From Strobilurus pachycystidiatus (lineage: Eukaryota > Basidiomycota > Agaricomycetes > Agaricales > Physalacriaceae), in assembly GCA_019915135.1 (NCBI GenBank), contig JAHLMK010000019.1, positions 62,001-126,000 on the forward strand: a stretch of 64,000 nt of DNA. Direction: 5' to 3'. The notes under the pieces are model-generated. The model worked only from the letters and a program-made list of their open reading frames with translations, ran no database searches and had not been told where the DNA came from. Below are positions 54,538 to 64,000 of this stretch, piece after piece (the stretch's first letter is position 1; every line of letters starts with the position of its first letter). Position numbers and translations under genes: made by a program.

Positions 54538-56448
54538 CATGTCTAAGAGAATGTCGGACTCTGATCTGCACTTGCATGGTCTTTCGGAGGAGTATGCTCG
54601 TCCAGAGTGGATGATTCTCACCGTGCTTCCTGTCCCTCCCCCGCCTGTGCGCCCGAGTATTGCAGTCGATGGGCCGTACAATGCTATCGAAGCCTCTTTG
54701 GACCGGTAAACAGATTCTTAACATGGCGATACCTCGCGGCATCAATATTTTGGACGCCTCTGACACCAAGTTGCCTAACCCGTCTAATGATGATGGTATC
54801 CTGATCGAGAACCAGTACTTGCCAGTCAACCTCCAACGCATTGTCCAGAATGCCTCGCAAATCTTCCATATTGACCGTCGGAAACCGAGCGACTTGGAGC
54901 CTGCGTATATCATCCGGTCTGTGAAGGAGCAGATCAGTCGCCTCATCGTCGTTCGAGGCGATGATGAGCTTATTCTCGAGGCGCAGGACAATATCAACAT
55001 GCATCTCATGGCGACGTTTGCGGCGAGGCGGGTCTTGGAGCGGTACCATCTCAATGTCATGATGTAACCTCGCCATAACCGAGGACCCTCCACTCGGGTC
55101 ACACTTTGGCGTCCGGATACTGTGGCTACACGAACCAGCGCCACAACAGAAGATGCCGAGAGACATATCAGGGGGTCGGGGGTTCGATCCCTTAGCCGGG
55201 ATCATGAAGTTCGGCCCTTGTCGGGCTTCCCGCCCTCCCGGAGACACTCTGGAGCGAGCACACATGGTACATGACGCACCGGGATTATACTTAGGCCGCG
55301 TGAGTCAGGCGGGAGTCGGCACCCGACCAATCCCGCCTTCCCAATCAATGGGCGGCCATCAATCTGGCGGGTGATCATCGGGATGCTGGGACCTCCGTCA
55401 TCCGCAGCGTTGGGCCACTCCCGACGTATTGGGAGTATGTGGTAGAAGCTTTGAGAAAAGGAACAATGAGCAAGCATGGGATCAGTATAAATACAGAGAC
55501 AGCGCTGTACTAGTTACCCAGACTTTGTCCTTAACCAGTCTTCCCCCATACAACTCCGTTGGGCACTCTGAGCTCTCCGTGGTAGGACTCATCCACATGT
55601 CTCCCTTTGATACCTCCGCCAACGTCGTTGACTTCAACAAGGGAAGGTTTCCCGACGCCACACCTGGGAATAGGACCGGTGGCGAGCCTCGTACCTTGGG
55701 ATTAGGTTCCTACGGTACTACGGACAATGGCGAGACGGACGTGTGACCATCAAGGGTCCTTACGGCTGGTACAGTATGATCAGTCAAGCACAGTACGAGG
55801 ATGTACGTGGTACGCTTGCAAGAAAGCTATGGGTTGACTACAGGGGTAGTCTCTCATGAGCGAGTCCATGTCACGGCGGGATCAGGTTGTAACACTCAAT
55901 CGGGAGGCATTCGAGTGGATGCTTGGTTAGTCGTCTGATCTTCAAATATCAACATCTTCTGACATTTCTTGCCTACATTCTCCAGGTGAAGTCGAAGCCA
56001 AATTCAACCAATCGATTGCGAACCCCGGTGAGATGTGTGGTCCTCTTGCTGCGCAGTCCATGGGTGAACCAGCCATACAGATGACCCTCATAACCTTCCA
56101 TTATGCCGGTGTGTTGAGTAAAAACGTCACACTCGGTGTGCCGCGTCTCAAGGAAATCATCAATGTTGCCACCAACATCAAGACCCCGTCACTCAGTGTA
56201 TATCTCGAGCCGGAAATTGCAGCCGATCAACATCTGGGGAGGAACGTTCAGCAGGAGCTTGCTTACACCTCCCTTCGCACTGTCACCGCTTCTGTCGAGA
56301 TTTGGTACGACCCTGGTCCCAGTTCCACCATTATCAAGGAGGATTCTACTTTTGTCGAGGCCTTCTTTGCCATTCCTGACAAATACACCAAGTCCAAGCT
56401 CCACCTCCAGTCGCCTTGGCTCCTTTGTCTATAACTCGATTGCGCAAA
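54538..56448 (+). pseudogene. RPB1: RPB1 fragment, decayed copy 2, with internal deletions and a solo LTR
   Basis: Pieces in order: [20 protein letters not shown] and [20 protein letters not shown] (clamp region); a jump to [20 protein letters not shown]; a jump from DDGILIE to [53 protein letters not shown], cut by solo LTR B; REAFEWML, an intact 60-nt intron near 55926-55985, then [19 protein letters not shown], the trigger-loop region [17 protein letters not shown] (normally EPATQMTLNTFHYAGV) and [24 protein letters not shown] follows WLLCL. The retained intron shows it derives from genomic DNA, not a cDNA copy. Its right end is cut by the next LTR at 56449. Confidence 0.9.
55055..55894 (+). 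mobile_element. solo LTR B (840 bp) with perfect TSD CTCAA, inside RPB1 copy 2
   Basis: Starts TGTCATGATGTAACC, ends TCAGGTTGTAACA. CTCAA at 55050-55054 and 55895-55899. Excision in silico gives a continuous RPB1 frame (RYHLN to REAFEWML). Homologous to solo LTR A. Contains a TATAAATA box near 55490 and the box-B-like word GGTTCGATCCC near 55180. Confidence 0.9.
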
Positions 56449-57317
56449 GATGTTACATTGCAAACTGACGACGAACTAGGTTGCCGTGACAAGGACTCGC
56501 TCACAATGGCACGTCTTTACGCTCCAACCGTGGCTTTCCTGCGGGCACAATACGCATATCTCCGGAACGCATCAGTCCGGTTGCTTGGGGAGGATCGCGG
56601 AGGTCTTCGACGGATGTCCCTCCGTATCGCCCAGAGAGTGAACACCTAGGAGACCCCGTCTCCTGGTGTCGCGCTGCTCATCAGACCCGGTCCGAGGTGT
56701 GGCGCATTGGTATCCTCTGTTTGAGGAGTGGGGGGCGATATCGGAGTTACCGAGGGAGGGCATGGGGGGAGCCCTTGCTCGGAGGGAGTCAGAGTATCCG
56801 GCAAGAGAATGTGGAAGGAAACTTGATAAGGACAAAGTCTGTCTATCTACTACAAAGAACGTCTGTATTTATACGCCAACCTCTTGATGAGTAACTCCCT
56901 TTCTCGAAGGTTCCGTCGGGAGCGATATGCTGCGGTTGCGCATGATACTTTTGACCGAGCAGGGAAGGCGCGCCAGATCGAGCGCCGCTGATTGGGCGAT
57001 GGGCGGGATAAGGCGGGATAGGGCGGGATAAGGCGGGCCGTTGCCCATGCCATGCGGGACTGATTAGAAGATAGCAATCGTTGAGTCATTCCCTGACCCA
57101 ATGGGGCGTCGCTTGTACGGAGTGGCGGGAATTGGGGAGGACGGCCGACGGATGTGACGTTGGTTTGGCAAGCGGGGCGCGTAGCAATCTGATCGTGTTC
57201 CATCGGCAACTCCCGTGATGGCGCGACATGTTCTTCGGGACAAGTTCTCCCTATGTGGCGCACCCAATCTATAGTTTGTGCACGATCTCGTGACGGGTCC
57301 GCAACCGAGTTATGACA
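56449..57317 (-). repeat. 3' LTR (869 bp) of a minus-strand Ty3 element (Ty3-IV)
   Basis: Minus strand: starts TGTCATAACTCGGTTGC at 57317, ends GCAATGTAACA at 56449. It contains a TATAAATA box near 56870. It is preceded by the purine tract AAAGAGGGGATAT. It is inserted in RPB1 copy 2, whose homology (LDCAKM) runs up to its end. Confidence 0.75.
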
Positions 57318-57435
57318 ATATCCCCTCTTTAAGTTTCTCGTCCCGAGAAACGTAAGAGGAGGTTCCGTAGGCAGCGCCTTTCGATTTTGGGAAGGAACCA
57401 AGTACGAGTCAGACATTCAGTGGAGTCGTTCCTAA
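57318..57435 (-). pseudogene. pol: last ~118 bp of Ty3-IV interior (pol tail), cut by Ty3-V
   Basis: Reads TWFLPKIERRCLRNLLLRFS and GRET* on the minus strand before the purine tract, a plausible pol C-terminal tail. The rest is displaced by the Ty3-V LTR starting at 57436. Confidence 0.45.
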
Positions 57436-58887
57436 TGTGACGGGTGTCATACTCCTGGGGATTCCCTGGGGAATCCCCATCCAATGCTGATTTTGGTAGG
57501 GACCGAAAGTCTAATGGACAAGGACCCGCACGTTCGTTGATTTCTTGATACGAGCCTAAGGCTGTGCGCTTCTTTAGCTGTGACTTCTTTTGGATACAAT
57601 GCTGGTCCCTGGATTGTATCCGAAAGAAGTCACAGCATGGCCGTGCATGCCTCTTTACGCCGGTAGGTCTCCCCGCTTGGTACAAAGCAGTCCGAATAGA
57701 GCTGTGGTGTAGACATTTTGGCGACCTGCAAGAATTTCCCGACGCCTGCTCTCGTTAAGGCGCCCTATCAGTGATAGCTGTTCCCTAGGGATCTTTTTGG
57801 AACGCCACGCGCTCAGACCCCGATGTCGTTAACTTCTGCTGATAGCACTTTCTCATACTGGATCGTCCTTTTCAAGGACGGTAATTTCCTAATCCAGTGG
57901 AAGTTCTTAGCGCACCTCCGTCGAATATATGTTGAGAATCCGGTTCGTCCTAACTATCCAAAGTTTAAAGTTTTCTGATTTGGGAGTCGTCCTAATTCCG
58001 GGGGATGGGAAGATAATTCCCAGCAAGGCCTCCAGGAGAGTATTGGAGTACAAAGACTCTTTCTGCGTCCAATTCCTTCCTCATCCCTTCCCTGCCATGT
58101 TGTCTGTGTCTTTGTTGTTGCGCGCATCCACTCGCTTGCCCACTCCTCCGCGGGTGCCTACCCCTTGTTGTTTGAGCACTCTCTTCGTGTCGGCCCCACT
58201 AGTGGTCAACGGATTTCGTTTGCTGTCCCGGGACGGTTTCCTGGTTTGGGTGCGATGTGACATTGCTCGTCCTCCACCCGCGGTCGTGGAGGCCTGGTCG
58301 CGCTGCGTTGGTTGTATAACCGAGGCCCTCCGAATGGCCTCGACATCGTCGGCGGAGATCACTGATCCCTTGGTATGGGCTTCGCTAGTGAGCCTCCTTT
58401 CCTTTTGGCCCCGAGGTTGGTTTAACGGAGTCGTTTTCCTAGTTCATCTTGTTTCGCTCAGCGATTGCGCATTCGGGGAGGGTGTTTTTCCATCCGCCGT
58501 TGTCGTGGTGGGCTTTGACGCGCCCGTCCCCTACGGCTACTCTGCGGGCATTTGCGACCTGTGCTTGGCTGTAATCGGGCCCAGGATAAGTAAGACTTCT
58601 CGCCAGGAGAGGGTCGGATGTCGATAGCGTAGTCGTATACGCGTGTAGTCGTCCGAGTACGAGTATGTAGATATCCGTAATCGGAGTCCGTTGGCCTGTA
58701 ACTCTGGCTAAAGAGACGATGTGACCCGTCGTCGGGGAGCGGTCTCAGGAGCGCTCAGCCGGCGCGACGGGAATCAGGAGATAAGCATGCAAGAACGGTG
58801 TTGATAGTAAAGATAATACAGGTGCGGAGCGCGGTAATCTACGTATAAGGGAGTAACCCTAACCTTACTGATGTGCTTCCCGTCACA
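57436..58887 (-). repeat. 3' LTR of Ty3-V (1452 bp)
   Basis: Ends are a 9-bp inverted repeat, TGTGACGGG and CCCGTCACA, unusually long for an LTR. The right boundary follows the polypurine tract. It contains two strong hairpins: 57456-57479 (10-bp stem) and 57577-57636 (about 24-bp stem with one mismatch). The 232-codon plus-strand frame inside is taken as chance. CCTAA (57431-57435) is the expected TSD; the other copy would be off-window. Confidence 0.75.
57577..57636. repeat. long hairpin inside the Ty3-V LTR
   Basis: GCTGTGACTTCTTTTGGATA on the left pairs with its complement on the right with one mismatch, around a loop of about 11 nt. Possibly a structured RNA element of the LTR transcript. 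Confidence 0.7.
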
Positions 58888-58904
58888 GAGCCCCCCAGGT
58901 TAGA

Positions 58905-61900
58905 TTACTTCCGCATGGCGCGCGGCCCCGTGGGTGGAAGTCGGGATGACGACGGCGCCGATGACGACGCTTGTGCCGATGTGCTGGGATCTTTCGAGAC
59001 GGAACCACTTAGACGATCGGCTAAAGGCGGAGGGATCCCTAGACGATTCATCAGAGGGATCGACGATGATGGGAGGGTCCGTGGACCACGCGAGGACGCC
59101 TCGTAGTATCCTTGATGCGGGGAGGGATAATACGACGGAGGCCCTTGGTTGTTGACCGGGTATGGCTGGTTGCGGCGGGAACGCACTTGATGTCCAGCTC
59201 TAGTACCCCGATAGCTGACCGTATCCTCGTAATGCAGGATAACGGGCGGTACGAATGGCGATGCCCATTCCTTAACGCGGAACCTGCATTCCTGGGCCGC
59301 CAAGGAGTTTGGATCCCACAAGGCTGCTCTCGCAGAGTCTTTGGCTGGCTGGTGACGGATCCTCTCTCCGTGGCGAAATTCGACCGGGCAAGCTCGCCAC
59401 GTCTCCTCGAAATGCGTGGGTGTAACCCAGGAAACCGCCACTACATATCGACTGCCAGGCTTTCCCTCACCCACATAACCTCCCATGAGCCCGCGGAGTA
59501 TGGCGGCGTTGTTACTGCCCGCTGCTTCGAAATAGGCTACTGGAGCTGAGAGCAACGCTCCACTTTCCGTGCGCAGAGCGGATAGGCAAGCCCTGTTAGT
59601 GGTGAATTTCACGTCTGCCTGCGCGGCGCAGTGCGTGAGGATTGCGAGAACGTCCTCAATCTTGATAGACGCAGTCATCGAAGGGACCGTCTGTAGTCGC
59701 AACACCGAGGAAGGCGCGGTTGATTGGCCCTCCCTTGGACGATCGTGATTCCAGAGAAGGTCATCCGGGAGATTATAGTTCGCGCCCCCGTCGAAGACAG
59801 TCGCGTTGTCTTTGGGTTTGTACCCGTAGACAGGCTTAGTGTCTATGTCTACAACCTTCCGGCGTCTACTCCTCTTGCGTCGAGACGAATCGTAGGCTTG
59901 GGCCGTTTCGCGACGAGACTCGTCTAAGGCGGCCATATCCTGCTCGGAAGGCCCAGCGGGTACCATATCCACAGAATCAGAGACGACTATCGAAGTGTGG
60001 TGTTCGGGCGCCGTCACTCGTCGCTCCACGGGCACTTCTGGCGTAACTTCCTTCCCCACTTTGGCGCATTCAGCGGCCAGCCCGTTGTCCGTCCAATCCC
60101 CTCGCGCGTCTTCGACCTCTTCGGTCTCTATGTTCTCCTCTCCTCGGGGTCTGGAGTAATCCTCGACGCTCATCGCTTCTTCCTCGGGCGCCTCTTCGTT
60201 CGGCACCCCCTTGGTTGGAGCCTCCGTTTGCACATCATTAGCTTCTCCTGCCCAAGGTTCATCACCCCAATCCACCTCGTCGTACTCATCTTCGCTCTGC
60301 GCGGGTGGCGGATCGTACCGCGACGGTAGATCTTCCTTCCGAGGCTCCTCCATCATGGTTCCGGCGGGGTAGCCCTTCTTTGGGTGTTCTGAGAAGTAAA
60401 GCCAAGTGGAGGCTTCGACTCGCTGACGTTCTCGCACGGGTAGAACTTTATGCCCCCGCCCAAAGCTGAAGAACTCCCATTCGGCCGGAGCTGGGAATCC
60501 AAACTGTTCGGACATCAGCACGCCTCTCGGTATGGGTATCGACTCGATTAGGCCAAGACGACGGCCGTTAGCTCGGTCGAACACCAGATTGCGGTTTGAC
60601 TGGCCCCGATGGCTTTTCATGATCTGTGCAAAGCACTGATCGTCATCTTCTTCCTGATTCCAGTATGAGAGCGTGCCAGGGTGAGCGGCGGCAATGGGCG
60701 GTGGATTGATCCATGGCACTCTCAGTGGATCCAGGATGACAGAGCTAGGAATACGAGCGGGGTCGCGGGATTGCTTGGCGTCCCATTTCTGACGAGCCTC
60801 AGTCAACGCCTCGTCTCGGGCGCGTATATGCTCTTGTTCTTCCCCGTAGTGTTCCAAAGTTCGGAACGGAGGGTGAGGGAATCGAACCCGAACATTAGAG
60901 TCAACGGGGACGGAGAAAAGGGTCTCAGATACGAAGACGTTGTTGGCTGGGCTTTCGTCGGCTACGAGACCGGCCATGGCATAGGCGTCTGCGTGTACCT
61001 CTTTGTCGGCTGGAATCTCCCTTAACGCTTCTACTACGAAAGCCGGCGCCCGTATGAAGTTCAGCAGATATAATCCGATTTCCCCCGGGCAATCATGCAA
61101 CCAAAGTCCTATCAAACGAGGATCCGCCGGCACCATCTCCCGAAACCGCGGCCACTCCTCGGGGGGAGCGTCTTCCAAGTCAACGACTAACTCCTTGAGA
61201 TGATGGGACGGTGCGGATTGGGCGAACCAACACCACGCGGCCTTGATCTTCAATGCCCGTTGGATGCAGGAGATGGGGCCCAGGACTTCATCGTATTGTC
61301 TGACACCCGACGAAAATGGATGTATGTCCTTCCGTTGTGGGTAGGACGGCCGGCTGTAGCGATGCATAACAGGCTTTGCAGCCCATAACTCGTCCATCCG
61401 CTGATCCAAACGCGTGTTGCGCTCGAGTAAGGCGGTGATGAAGTCAGGATGGCATGAGCCCATGCCTATTCCTCCTTGCCAAACCAAGCAAAGGGGTATA
61501 TGTTCCACCCGGATTTGATCGAAGGGTAGTCGTCGGACGTTATGAGGTCGGACGATACAAGGAAGGTACGGGTAGTCATCATGGAAGAGTTGGGGAACAC
61601 GGGAGGGATCCCAAGGACCGACAGAACCGTCGAGGAATTGGTCATGGGGAGCCCGAGAGTCTTGCAGGATGGGATAATTAGGAGGGCGAATACCGGGGTA
61701 GTATGGGCGGACGTCGATTTCCCAGATCGATGAGCGCGACGCGTTCGGACTCCAGAAGCGATAATTTCCCGCCTCTCCGGACCAGATGGCTTCAAACCGA
61801 TTCGGTACCGTTCGGAATTCCGGGAGACGCATGCTAAGGCCTGCTCCTATATAGCGGACCATGGAGAACCCGCTGCGAAAGGATAGTGGAGGAGAACGGA

Positions 61901-62126
61901 GCCGAAGCGAGGGTGCGATGGGGGTGCTTCGTCTAGTCACGATCCGTTGATACAGCTCCCGCGTGATGACCACGCTTGCGCCCTCATCCAGTCCTCGCAA
62001 GTCAAAGACTTCGGCGCCTTCAGCAGCCAAGAGTTTCGTTCCGTCCGAAATGGCGCATACAGCAGCCTGGCTCTTCCTCTCGACGCTTTCTCCCCATCTC
62101 CGAGCTTGCTCTCGTCCTGAATCCAT
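58905..62126 (-). CDS. uncharacterised 1073-aa ORF carried by Ty3-V between integrase and 3' LTR
   Basis: Starts MDSGREQARRWGESVERKSQ, uninterrupted, stops at TAA 17 nt before the LTR. No transmembrane segment or signal peptide is evident, so it is not obviously envelope-like. The N-terminal 500 residues are rich in Trp, Tyr, Arg and Pro and look folded (GAGLSMRLPEFRTVPNRFEA, LKIKAAWCWFAQSAPSHHLK). The middle is acidic and disordered. A basic patch RRKRSRRRK near residue 760 is a likely nuclear localisation signal. A C-terminal part includes ILTHCAAQADVKFTTNRACL, then a Ser/Pro tail. No known family recognised. Its strand, position and intactness argue that it belongs to the element rather than being host DNA. 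Confidence 0.75.
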   Translation of the reverse strand: MDSGREQARRWGESVERKSQAAVCAISDGTKLLAAEGAEVFDLRGLDEGASVVITRELYQRIVTRRSTPIAPSLRLRSPPLSFRSGFSMVRYIGAGLSMRLPEFRTVPNRFEAIWSGEAGNYRFWSPNASRSSIWEIDVRPYYPGIRPPNYPILQDSRAPHDQFLDGSVGPWDPSRVPQLFHDDYPYLPCIVRPHNVRRLPFDQIRVEHIPLCLVWQGGIGMGSCHPDFITALLERNTRLDQRMDELWAAKPVMHRYSRPSYPQRKDIHPFSSGVRQYDEVLGPISCIQRALKIKAAWCWFAQSAPSHHLKELVVDLEDAPPEEWPRFREMVPADPRLIGLWLHDCPGEIGLYLLNFIRAPAFVVEALREIPADKEVHADAYAMAGLVADESPANNVFVSETLFSVPVDSNVRVRFPHPPFRTLEHYGEEQEHIRARDEALTEARQKWDAKQSRDPARIPSSVILDPLRVPWINPPPIAAAHPGTLSYWNQEEDDDQCFAQIMKSHRGQSNRNLVFDRANGRRLGLIESIPIPRGVLMSEQFGFPAPAEWEFFSFGRGHKVLPVRERQRVEASTWLYFSEHPKKGYPAGTMMEEPRKEDLPSRYDPPPAQSEDEYDEVDWGDEPWAGEANDVQTEAPTKGVPNEEAPEEEAMSVEDYSRPRGEENIETEEVEDARGDWTDNGLAAECAKVGKEVTPEVPVERRVTAPEHHTSIVVSDSVDMVPAGPSEQDMAALDESRRETAQAYDSSRRKRSRRRKVVDIDTKPVYGYKPKDNATVFDGGANYNLPDDLLWNHDRPREGQSTAPSSVLRLQTVPSMTASIKIEDVLAILTHCAAQADVKFTTNRACLSALRTESGALLSAPVAYFEAAGSNNAAILRGLMGGYVGEGKPGSRYVVAVSWVTPTHFEETWRACPVEFRHGERIRHQPAKDSARAALWDPNSLAAQECRFRVKEWASPFVPPVILHYEDTVSYRGTRAGHQVRSRRNQPYPVNNQGPPSYYPSPHQGYYEASSRGPRTLPSSSIPLMNRLGIPPPLADRLSGSVSKDPSTSAQASSSAPSSSRLPPTGPRAMRK

Positions 62127-62320
62127 AGTCGGGGTTCCGGGGTGGTTAAGCTGTGAAAAAGGTAAGGAAATCTATATTAAGGCGCCTTCAGCTGCCGATA
62201 ATTACGATAGAGCTAGGACTGGAGCGTCCGCGCGAAAACTTGGAAGATGAAGGAGTCAGAGAAGGTAAAAGACCCGGGTACCCAACTCAGATCATATGAC
62301 CCGGACGGAAATAACCCGTC
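62127..62320 (-). other. 194-bp spacer between pol and the extra ORF of Ty3-V
   Basis: Non-coding in all frames as far as visible. It may hold a promoter, splice acceptor or re-initiation site for the extra ORF, but I could not identify which. Confidence 0.4.
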
Positions 62321-63973
62321 TTACTCTACCTTCTCCCCGAGGATCGTATGTAAATACTCCCTTCTAATCCGGGGTGCGTTACGAATAGCATACTCCGAAA
62401 TGTACTCGTCTTCCGTTGGGTCAAAGTCTTTCCAGCAGACCAAGTAATACCTTTGCGCTCCCTTACTGGTGATAACGTCCTTGTGTCCCAATATAGCTTC
62501 CACTTCAGCTTCAGTAGAAGCCAATTTCATGTCTCGAGTAGGGGGAAGCTTAGTTCGCTCTCCAAAACGATCGTCGGAAGGGTGGTACTTCTTGAGGTGC
62601 GCCAGATTGAGAACCGGGTGCATCGGGTAGTTGTCTGGCAGGCGGAGCCGGTACACCAAGGGGTTCACTTTCTCCAGGACTTCAAAAGGACCAATCGTAC
62701 GCTGAATTAGCTTACGACCCGTCCCTTGAGCGTCGACAAGAGCCAACGTGTGTGGATTCACCAGTACTAAATCCCCTTCCTGTAGTTCCACCACGGGACG
62801 TCGACCTTTGTTGTACGCTCGCGCTTGCTTATCTTGAGCTACTGCGAGTGAGTCTCGGGCCGCCTGTCGGTGGAATTCGAGGGCTTCGGCAAACTCTCGC
62901 CCAGATTGTCCAGCCAAGAACGGACGAGATACTGGATCCTGAGTATGTAAGACCAAACTCCCAAGGATTGCGGGGCGATACCCGAACAATAGCTTGTTGG
63001 GTTCATACCCCGTACTAGAGTGAACCGAGGAGTTGTAGGCGCGGGCAATCTCGCTGAGCCAAGCAGCCCAGGTCGTCCGATCTTTTGCTACGTAGGCGCG
63101 AAGCATCTGCTCTATGGTGGCGTTAACGATCTCTGTTTGGCCGTCCGTTTGGGGATGATGAGCCGTAGACACAGCCATGGTGCCTCCGTAGCGCTCCATA
63201 ACGGATTGCCAGAACACTGAAGTCCATCGTTTGTCTCGGTCTGCGATAATGCGATCGGGCATTCCAAACACATTGATTATCCTCTCCATGATCAGCTTGG
63301 CAAAGCCCACTTGGTTCAGAGAGCCATGAGTCGGTATGATGACCGCGTACTTGGTGAGTTTGTCGACCACTACTAGTATCGCATCAAAACCTTCCGGTCC
63401 CGAAGGTGGAAGACCGGTTATCATGTCCAAGGAGATTGTGGAGAACGGACGCCTAGGAATATGTGCTGGACGTAATCCACCCATCTTCCTAGTGCGATCC
63501 ACTTTGACTTTTTGGCACACATCACAAGTACGCGTGAAATCCTCCACGTCCTTCTGCATAGAGGGCCAGAAGAATGTTTCCGCCATTCGAAGGTAAAACT
63601 TATGGGATCCTTCGTGTGCGGCCTCATATGGCTCCTCGTGCACGAGCTTGAGGACTTCTGCGATCATGGGTCTGGGGACGCATAGCCGGTACTGCCAATC
63701 GGCGTCGATGAAGTACAGTAACCCATTTTCACCCTTCACAAAGCGAGAGGCCGTTAAGACGGATTCAGCGTTTGGGACTTCAGTGTAGTACTTGGTCTTC
63801 ATGAAGCGATCCCTGGCGTAACCGTCAACGAAACGTTTCTTGAACTCGGGACTCATTCCCACTAGCAAGTGGGCGTCGTCTGTTAGATCAGGAGCGGAAG
63901 GTATGTCCGACTGCTGCATGCCCAAAGGATAGGTCCATGGGTCGGATCGAGCGAACGGGAGTTCGGACGCCAC
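62321..63973 (-). CDS. pol: Ty3-V pol 3' part: integrase and chromodomain
   Basis: Minus frame continues beyond the first Met at 63973, so it is probably the C-terminal part of a longer pol running off the window. It shows the HHCC finger (HEGSHKFYLRMAETFFWP...CDVCQ), core motifs SLDMITGLP, ADRDKRWTS and HHPQTDGQTEIVN (D, D, E), the GPFEVLEKVNPLVYRLRLP domain and a chromodomain (EVEAILGHKD...YYLVCWKDFDPTEDEY). Integrase inserts element cDNA; the chromodomain guides site choice. No stops. Confidence 0.9.
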   Translation of the reverse strand: MASELPFARSDPWTYPLGMQQSDIPSAPDLTDDAHLLVGMSPEFKKRFVDGYARDRFMKTKYYTEVPNAESVLTASRFVKGENGLLYFIDADWQYRLCVPRPMIAEVLKLVHEEPYEAAHEGSHKFYLRMAETFFWPSMQKDVEDFTRTCDVCQKVKVDRTRKMGGLRPAHIPRRPFSTISLDMITGLPPSGPEGFDAILVVVDKLTKYAVIIPTHGSLNQVGFAKLIMERIINVFGMPDRIIADRDKRWTSVFWQSVMERYGGTMAVSTAHHPQTDGQTEIVNATIEQMLRAYVAKDRTTWAAWLSEIARAYNSSVHSSTGYEPNKLLFGYRPAILGSLVLHTQDPVSRPFLAGQSGREFAEALEFHRQAARDSLAVAQDKQARAYNKGRRPVVELQEGDLVLVNPHTLALVDAQGTGRKLIQRTIGPFEVLEKVNPLVYRLRLPDNYPMHPVLNLAHLKKYHPSDDRFGERTKLPPTRDMKLASTEAEVEAILGHKDVITSKGAQRYYLVCWKDFDPTEDEYISEYAIRNAPRIRREYLHTILGEKVE

Positions 63974-64000
63974 AGTTTCTACTTCCAGCCCCTCGTCTTC

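Larger units (their letters stand above)
57436..64000 (-). mobile_element. Ty3-V: 3' half of a Ty3/gypsy chromovirus with an extra ORF
   Basis: From right to left: integrase plus chromodomain (63973-62321), a 1073-codon extra ORF (62126-58905), a polypurine tract (TCTAACCTGGGGGGCTC) and a 3' LTR (58887-57436). Protease, RT, gag and the 5' LTR would be beyond the right edge. Both visible frames are uninterrupted, so the element may be intact. Confidence 0.85.

Noticed and set aside
57929..58627. 232-codon plus-strand ORF inside the Ty3-V LTR
   Set aside because: It lies fully within the LTR, antisense to the element, without a recognised motif or splice partner. GC-rich LTR sequence easily gives such frames.
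60870..60900. Perfect tRNA T-arm-like word (complement of GGTTCGATTCC)
   Set aside because: It is within the intact 1073-codon ORF and no A-box or cloverleaf surrounds it.
1..64000. CRISPR arrays, bacterial operons, rRNA genes
   Set aside because: None seen. The intron-rich genes and transposons are eukaryotic.

Overview
The window looks like nuclear DNA of a mushroom-forming fungus (Basidiomycota, Agaricomycetes). Host genes carry many short introns (about 45-60 nt, GT-AG). The recognisable host genes are fungal: a UTP10 copy, a RING-CH membrane E3 ligase, an F-box/LRR gene and a fungal-type transcription factor end. The repeats (Ty3/gypsy chromoviruses, a LINE with RNase H, PIF-Harbinger, hAT, a MULE-like fold-back) are those of a TE-rich agaric genome. 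No species can be named from sequence alone.

Layout. 1-18.4 kb is the gene-bearing part: the 3' part of an acidic-tailed protein gene (1-1495), a relic zone ending in a perfect hairpin (2855-2901), a 5'-truncated and frameshifted UTP10 copy (3049-7621), a RING-CH gene (7742-9191), weakly supported genes on the minus strand, a broken F-box gene (11532-13284), the end of a transcription factor gene (13535-14284, minus) and a large disordered repeat protein (14721-18432). From 20 kb onward nearly everything is mobile DNA or host sequence broken by it.

The repeats are nested in readable order. A decayed Ty3 element (Ty3-I, 20446-31893) was hit by a 5'-truncated LINE (24876-27887, 11-bp TSD), itself hit by a 500-bp MULE-like fold-back (26850-27349, 9-bp TSD). 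Ty3-I was separately hit by a 3134-bp PIF-Harbinger element (28473-31606, TSD TTA). To the right is a decayed hAT-like gene on the minus strand. Its first exon was split by an apparently intact, young Ty3 element (Ty3-II, 37563-46253, 814-bp LTRs, TSD CCCTC). Two separate broken copies of the RNA polymerase II largest subunit gene follow (47204-49243 minus, 54538-56448 plus). These are interrupted by Ty3-III, two solo LTRs with perfect TSDs, and another LTR. The right edge (57436-64000, minus) is the 3' half of Ty3-V, which has a 1073-codon extra ORF between integrase and its 3' LTR.

Most interesting are: the two-exon antisense gene inside Ty3-II, which encodes a Zn2Cys6-like cluster protein; the extra 1073-aa ORF of Ty3-V; a 12-14 nt motif recurring in and around the hAT gene, often just before predicted 3' splice sites; and the duplicated, decayed RPB1 and UTP10 sequences.
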